Source: an uncultured Algibacter sp. (GTDB lineage: Bacteria > Bacteroidota > Bacteroidia > Flavobacteriales > Flavobacteriaceae). From it: 64,000 nucleotides of DNA. The DNA lies in assembly GCF_947495925.1 (NCBI RefSeq), contig NZ_CANMAU010000002.1:434001-498000 (forward strand), in the 5' to 3' direction. The translations under genes were made by a program, and so were the position numbers. The notes under the pieces were generated by a model. It saw nothing but the letters and a program-made list of their open reading frames with translations. It had not been told where the DNA came from and searched no databases. Positions 60,846 to 64,000 of the stretch are shown here, piece after piece (position 1 is the first letter of the stretch; every line of letters begins with the position of its first letter).

Positions 60846-62021
60846 TTAAGAGGAAACTATCTCTTTGTAAACCTTACTTTTTTCTATGATTTGGTGGATA
60901 TCGTTATCATCAACTTCTTTTTTCTGATCAGCAAAATCTAAAAAATTCGTATAGATTTCATCTAATTGAAGTTTAGTCAATTCATATCCAATATTTTTTG
61001 CTCTGTAAGCTAATGCTGCTCTACCACTTCTTGCTGTTAACACAATAGCAGATTCTGTAACGCCAACATCTTTAGGATCAATAATTTCGTAAGTTTCACG
61101 ATTTTTAATCACCCCATCTTGATGAATTCCAGAACTATGAGCAAAAGCGTTAGCTCCAACAATGGCTTTGTTAGGCTGCGTGTAAATACCCATACTGTCC
61201 GAAACTAATTGGCTAATACCGTAAAGCATTTCTGTTTGAATTCTAGTGTCTAAATCTAAATATGGATGTTGCTTAAGAATCATAACAACTTCTTCTAAAG
61301 CAGTATTCCCTGCACGTTCACCAATACCATTAATAGTACATTCAATTTGTCGTGCGCCATTAATAACCCCTTCAATGGAATTGGCAGTTGCTAAACCTAA
61401 ATCGTTATGACAGTGACATGATAAAATGGCTTTATCAATGCCTGTAACATGCTCTTTTAGGTATTTGATTTTTGCTCCGTACTCATGCGGAAGGCAATAA
61501 CCTGTGGTGTCTGGAATGTTTAAAACAGTTGCACCTGCTTTTATTACCGCTTCACAAACGCGAGCCAAATATTCGTTATCTGTTCTTCCGGCATCCTCGG
61601 CATAAAATTCAACATCGTTCACAAAGGTTTTAGCATAGCTTACGGCTTTTACGGCACGCTCGATTATGGCTTCTTGTGTTGACTTAAATTTAAATTTTAT
61701 ATGAGATTCAGAAGTCCCGATTCCTGTGTGGATTCTTGCTGTTTTGGCATATTTTAATGCTTCGCCAGCAACCTTTATATCATTTTCTACAGACCGTGTT
61801 AAACCACAAACTGTCGCATGTTTTACAATTTTGGAAATTTCTTCTACTGATTTAAAATCACCAGGGCTAGACACTGGGAAACCAGCTTCAATAATGTCAA
61901 CACCTAAATTATCAAGCTGCTCCGCAATAATTAATTTCTGTTCAGTATTCAATTTACAACCAGGGACTTGCTCACCATCCCTTAGTGTTGTATCAAAAAT
62001 TTGGACTCTATTATCAGACAT
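60846..62021 (-). CDS. leuA: 2-isopropylmalate synthase (short form)
   Basis: The 391-residue enzyme has the HMGL-like catalytic barrel: [53 protein letters not shown] and [37 protein letters not shown] identifies isopropylmalate synthase rather than a plain homocitrate synthase. The protein ends soon after the barrel accessory helices, so it lacks the C-terminal LeuA regulatory domain present in the 523-residue E. coli LeuA; leucine feedback in the usual way is unlikely. First gene of the leu unit, divergent from 62170. Confidence 0.92.
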   Translation of the reverse strand: MSDNRVQIFDTTLRDGEQVPGCKLNTEQKLIIAEQLDNLGVDIIEAGFPVSSPGDFKSVEEISKIVKHATVCGLTRSVENDIKVAGEALKYAKTARIHTGIGTSESHIKFKFKSTQEAIIERAVKAVSYAKTFVNDVEFYAEDAGRTDNEYLARVCEAVIKAGATVLNIPDTTGYCLPHEYGAKIKYLKEHVTGIDKAILSCHCHNDLGLATANSIEGVINGARQIECTINGIGERAGNTALEEVVMILKQHPYLDLDTRIQTEMLYGISQLVSDSMGIYTQPNKAIVGANAFAHSSGIHQDGVIKNRETYEIIDPKDVGVTESAIVLTARSGRAALAYRAKNIGYELTKLQLDEIYTNFLDFADQKKEVDDNDIHQIIEKSKVYKEIVSS

Positions 62022-62108
62022 TTATTAAAATATATTTTCGTATTGTTCTACGAATGTATATTTTGGTTTTGTAAAAATGGAATTCCTTATTAATTTTCTA
62101 CGATGTTT

Positions 62109-62147
62109 AACTCATGTTGTGGAGTATTAAAATACTGTAAATGAGTT
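62109..62147. promoter_or_regulatory. Nested inverted repeats in the leuA upstream region
   Basis: AACTCAT (62109-62115) with ATGAGTT (62141-62147) encloses AGTATT/AATACT (62123-62128, 62131-62136), nearly the same centre. It lies in the 148-nt divergent region and could be an operator or an RNA hairpin in the leuA leader. No Leu-rich leader peptide was found. Confidence 0.45.
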
Positions 62148-62169
62148 TTTTAACATTGTTTTTGTAACT

Positions 62170-63720
62170 ATGACAAGAGAGCAAAAAGATAATTTATTTG
62201 TTTTAATAAAATCACTGTCTAAATCTGAAAAAAGGCAATTTAAACTCTATGTAGGACGACTTGGCGTAAATGAGGATTCAAAGTTTTTAACCTTATTCAA
62301 TATTTTGGATAAGCTATCAGCCTATGATGAGGCCACAATTTTGAAAAAAGGAATTGTGAAAAAGCAGCAATTATCTAATTTAAAAGCACACCTCTATAAA
62401 CAAATTTTGATTAGTTTAAGATTAAATCCGTCTCATCAGGATATTAGAGTTCAAATACGGGAACAACTAGATTTTGCAACTATTTTATATCATAAAGGGC
62501 TTTACAAGCAAAGTCTTAAAATTCTAGATAAGGCTAAAAATCTGGCTATTTCGAATGAAGAAAAAAACGTGGCTTATGAGATTGTTGAATTAGAGAAAGT
62601 TATTGAGTCGCAGTATATTACTAGAAGCCTAAATAATAGGGCTGATGAACTCTCGGTTCAAGCTAAGGAGTTAAGTCAGCAAAATGTTTTGGCAAGTAAA
62701 CTTTCTAATTTGTCATTACAGCTTTATGGGCAGTTTTTGAAGACTGGTTACGTGAAAAATAAAGCCGAAACAAAGCGAATTACAGAATATTATCATGATA
62801 GATTGCCTAAATATGATATTAATGATTTAGGGTTTAGAGAGAAACTTTGGTTGTACAAGGCTAAATTGTGGTATAGTTTTTTAACTCAAGATTTTTTAGC
62901 GTGTTACAAATACGCCAGTAAATGGGTGAATTTGTTTTATAAAAATCATGAGATGATTGTACTAAATCCTGTATTTTTTTTAAGGGGTAATCACTATTTA
63001 TTAGAAGCTCTCTTCTATTTACGGCAGTACGAAAAGTTTAAATATGCTTTATCTAGATTTGAGCAAGTAACTCATGAAAAATGGTTCCCTGTTGATGATA
63101 ACATAGACGGTTTAGCATTCTTATACATTTTTAATAATAAGTTTAACTTACATTTTATAGAGGGTAGTTTTGAAGATGGTTTAGCCTTAATTGATGATGT
63201 TTTAGAGCGTTTAAAAAATTACAAAGATCGTATTGATGAACACCATGTTATGGTTTTCTATTACAAGATTGCAAGTATGTATTTTGGTGCTGGCGATAAT
63301 AAAAAGTGTATTTCCTTTTTAGAAAAAATTATCAGTAATAAATCACTTCAAATGCGAGAAGATTTGTTGTGTTTTTCAAGAATTTTAAATCTTGTGGCTC
63401 ATTATGAAGCAGGCCTAGATTATAATTTAGATGTGCTTATAAGAAGTACTTACAAGTTTTTAATTAAAATGGAGGATTTGTATGAGGTGCAAAAAGAGTT
63501 TATTAAATTTTTACGTGGGTTAGGTGATATTTATCCTAACGAGGTTAAGAATGAATTTAAAAAACTGCATAGTAAATTAAAAGAGTTTGAGAACGATCCA
63601 TATGAAAGTAGAGCCTTTTTATATTTGGATATTATTTCTTGGTTAGAATCTAAAATTCAAAATAAACCCATCGGACTTATTATTAAGAATAAGTTTAATG
63701 AAATGAAGTATAATTCATGA
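62170..63720 (+). CDS. Conserved hypothetical helical-repeat protein
   Basis: I do not recognise a named family for this 516-residue cytoplasmic protein. It has no signal peptide or membrane segments and is almost wholly alpha-helical. Paired-helix units such as LYHKGLYKQSLKILDKAKNL, CISFLEKIISNKSLQMREDL and HYLLEALFYLRQYEKFKYAL resemble tetratricopeptide repeats. The N-terminus (KDNLFVLIKSLSKSEKRQFK) is basic. Proteins of this kind occur in Flavobacteriia. It is divergent from leuA and ends 98 nt before the SAM-I riboswitch, so the two are separate transcripts. Confidence 0.75.
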   Translation: MTREQKDNLFVLIKSLSKSEKRQFKLYVGRLGVNEDSKFLTLFNILDKLSAYDEATILKKGIVKKQQLSNLKAHLYKQILISLRLNPSHQDIRVQIREQLDFATILYHKGLYKQSLKILDKAKNLAISNEEKNVAYEIVELEKVIESQYITRSLNNRADELSVQAKELSQQNVLASKLSNLSLQLYGQFLKTGYVKNKAETKRITEYYHDRLPKYDINDLGFREKLWLYKAKLWYSFLTQDFLACYKYASKWVNLFYKNHEMIVLNPVFFLRGNHYLLEALFYLRQYEKFKYALSRFEQVTHEKWFPVDDNIDGLAFLYIFNNKFNLHFIEGSFEDGLALIDDVLERLKNYKDRIDEHHVMVFYYKIASMYFGAGDNKKCISFLEKIISNKSLQMREDLLCFSRILNLVAHYEAGLDYNLDVLIRSTYKFLIKMEDLYEVQKEFIKFLRGLGDIYPNEVKNEFKKLHSKLKEFENDPYESRAFLYLDIISWLESKIQNKPIGLIIKNKFNEMKYNS

Positions 63721-63755
63721 CTTTACTATAAAAAGTAAAATTTCCGTTAAAAAAT

Positions 63756-63787
63756 TTGGATATTAACTTTTTCTGAACGAATATTTG
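63756..63787 (+). promoter_or_regulatory. Promoter of the SAM-I riboswitch transcript
   Basis: TTG at 63756-63758, a 21-nt spacer and AATATTTG at 63780-63787 (one base off TAnnTTTG) lie about 30 nt before the first riboswitch helix. Confidence 0.5.
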
Positions 63788-63817
63788 CATTCACAAAGTT
63801 CAAACACTTATTGAAAT

Positions 63818-63937
63818 GTTATCAAGAAAGGTGGAGGGATAGACCCAATGAAACCTTAGCAACCCTTTAAACTTATTAAAGAAGGTGCTAAATTCTACTT
63901 AAACTCAGATTCATTTATCAGAGTTTGGATAGATAAC
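63818..63937 (+). ncRNA. SAM-I (S-box) riboswitch
   Basis: All S-box landmarks are present: P1 GTTATC (63818-63823) with GATAAC (63932-63937); AAGAAAGGTGGAGGGA then GACCCAATGAAACCTTAGC with AACCC; the GGTGCTAAATTC core; and a P4-type hairpin AACTCAG...TCAGAGTT-like before P1 closes. In this class SAM binding switches off methionine-synthesis or transport genes. The regulated gene lies past the right edge. A weak hairpin AAATTAC/GTAATTT with T-rich tail follows at about 63944-63967 and might be the expression platform. Confidence 0.93.
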
Positions 63938-64000
63938 CCCAAGAAATTACTTTTTGTAATTTTATTAACTCTTTATAGCATTTTTCTATTAAGTAGGCTA

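Noticed and set aside
1-64000. CRISPR arrays, insertion sequences or prophage
   Set aside because: No regularly spaced direct repeats, transposase or integrase motifs, or phage structural genes were seen.

Overview
The window looks like chromosomal DNA of a marine-type member of the Flavobacteriaceae (Bacteroidota). The DNA is strongly AT-rich. Several promoters fit the Bacteroidota pattern TTG-N19/21-TAnnTTTG, and most genes lack a Shine-Dalgarno site. Family markers include a DUF5686 outer-membrane protein, DUF151+UVR, SC-type lipoprotein signals, and fused arginine/proline and ilv operons of flavobacterial type. There are no phage genes, insertion sequences, CRISPR arrays, rRNAs or tRNAs that I can see.

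Layout. 1-7 kb holds housekeeping genes: a truncated acyltransferase, thyA, a CNT nucleoside transporter, DUF151, etfA/etfB and, divergently, pdhB. 7-14 kb holds a DUF5686 protein, a phosphotriesterase-like lipoprotein, a small monooxygenase and a GH2 glycosidase. 14-26 kb holds metK behind a SAM-II riboswitch and, divergently, ilvDBNC. A second GH2 gene on the opposite strand separates ilvC from ilvA. 26-28 kb holds gapN and an azurin lipoprotein.

28.4-43.1 kb is the most interesting part: a two-armed, divergent gene cluster for redox-driven breakdown of glycosides or sugars. The left arm (minus strand) has two GMC oxidoreductase / gluconate-2-dehydrogenase-subunit-3 pairs and a DUF1080 lipoprotein. 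The right arm has an AraC regulator, a secreted and a cytoplasmic TIM-barrel sugar isomerase/epimerase-type protein, an MFS transporter, a cytoplasmic and a Tat-exported Gfo/Idh/MocA oxidoreductase, a second DUF1080 lipoprotein and a ThuA protein. A decayed third DUF1080 fragment follows. By family knowledge, GMC or Gfo/Idh enzymes could oxidise a sugar at C3, DUF1080 proteins could cleave the 3-keto-glycoside, TIM-barrel enzymes could process the product, the MFS protein could import it, and the cytoplasmic Gfo/Idh could reduce it back. No SusC/SusD pair is present.

43.1-54.9 kb is one long arginine plus proline operon (GNAT, argG, argC, proC, argD, proA, proB, GNAT, argF', argB, argE, argH). 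It is preceded by a strong promoter and a terminator-like hairpin that could mark a small RNA or an attenuator. 55-59.5 kb holds an alpha/beta hydrolase, a bestrophin-like membrane protein, a Crp/Fnr regulator, a DJ-1/PfpI lipoprotein and a bestrophin. 59.6-62 kb holds leuA and leuB on the minus strand. The window ends with a conserved hypothetical helical protein and a complete SAM-I riboswitch whose target gene lies outside.

Non-coding structure stands out. There are two covarying copies of a structured intergenic element (46.3 and 59.5 kb), a perfect 40-bp palindrome upstream of etfB, a 73-nt nested hairpin between etfA and the DUF151 gene, and two different SAM riboswitch classes. All calls come from reading the sequence; no database search was possible.
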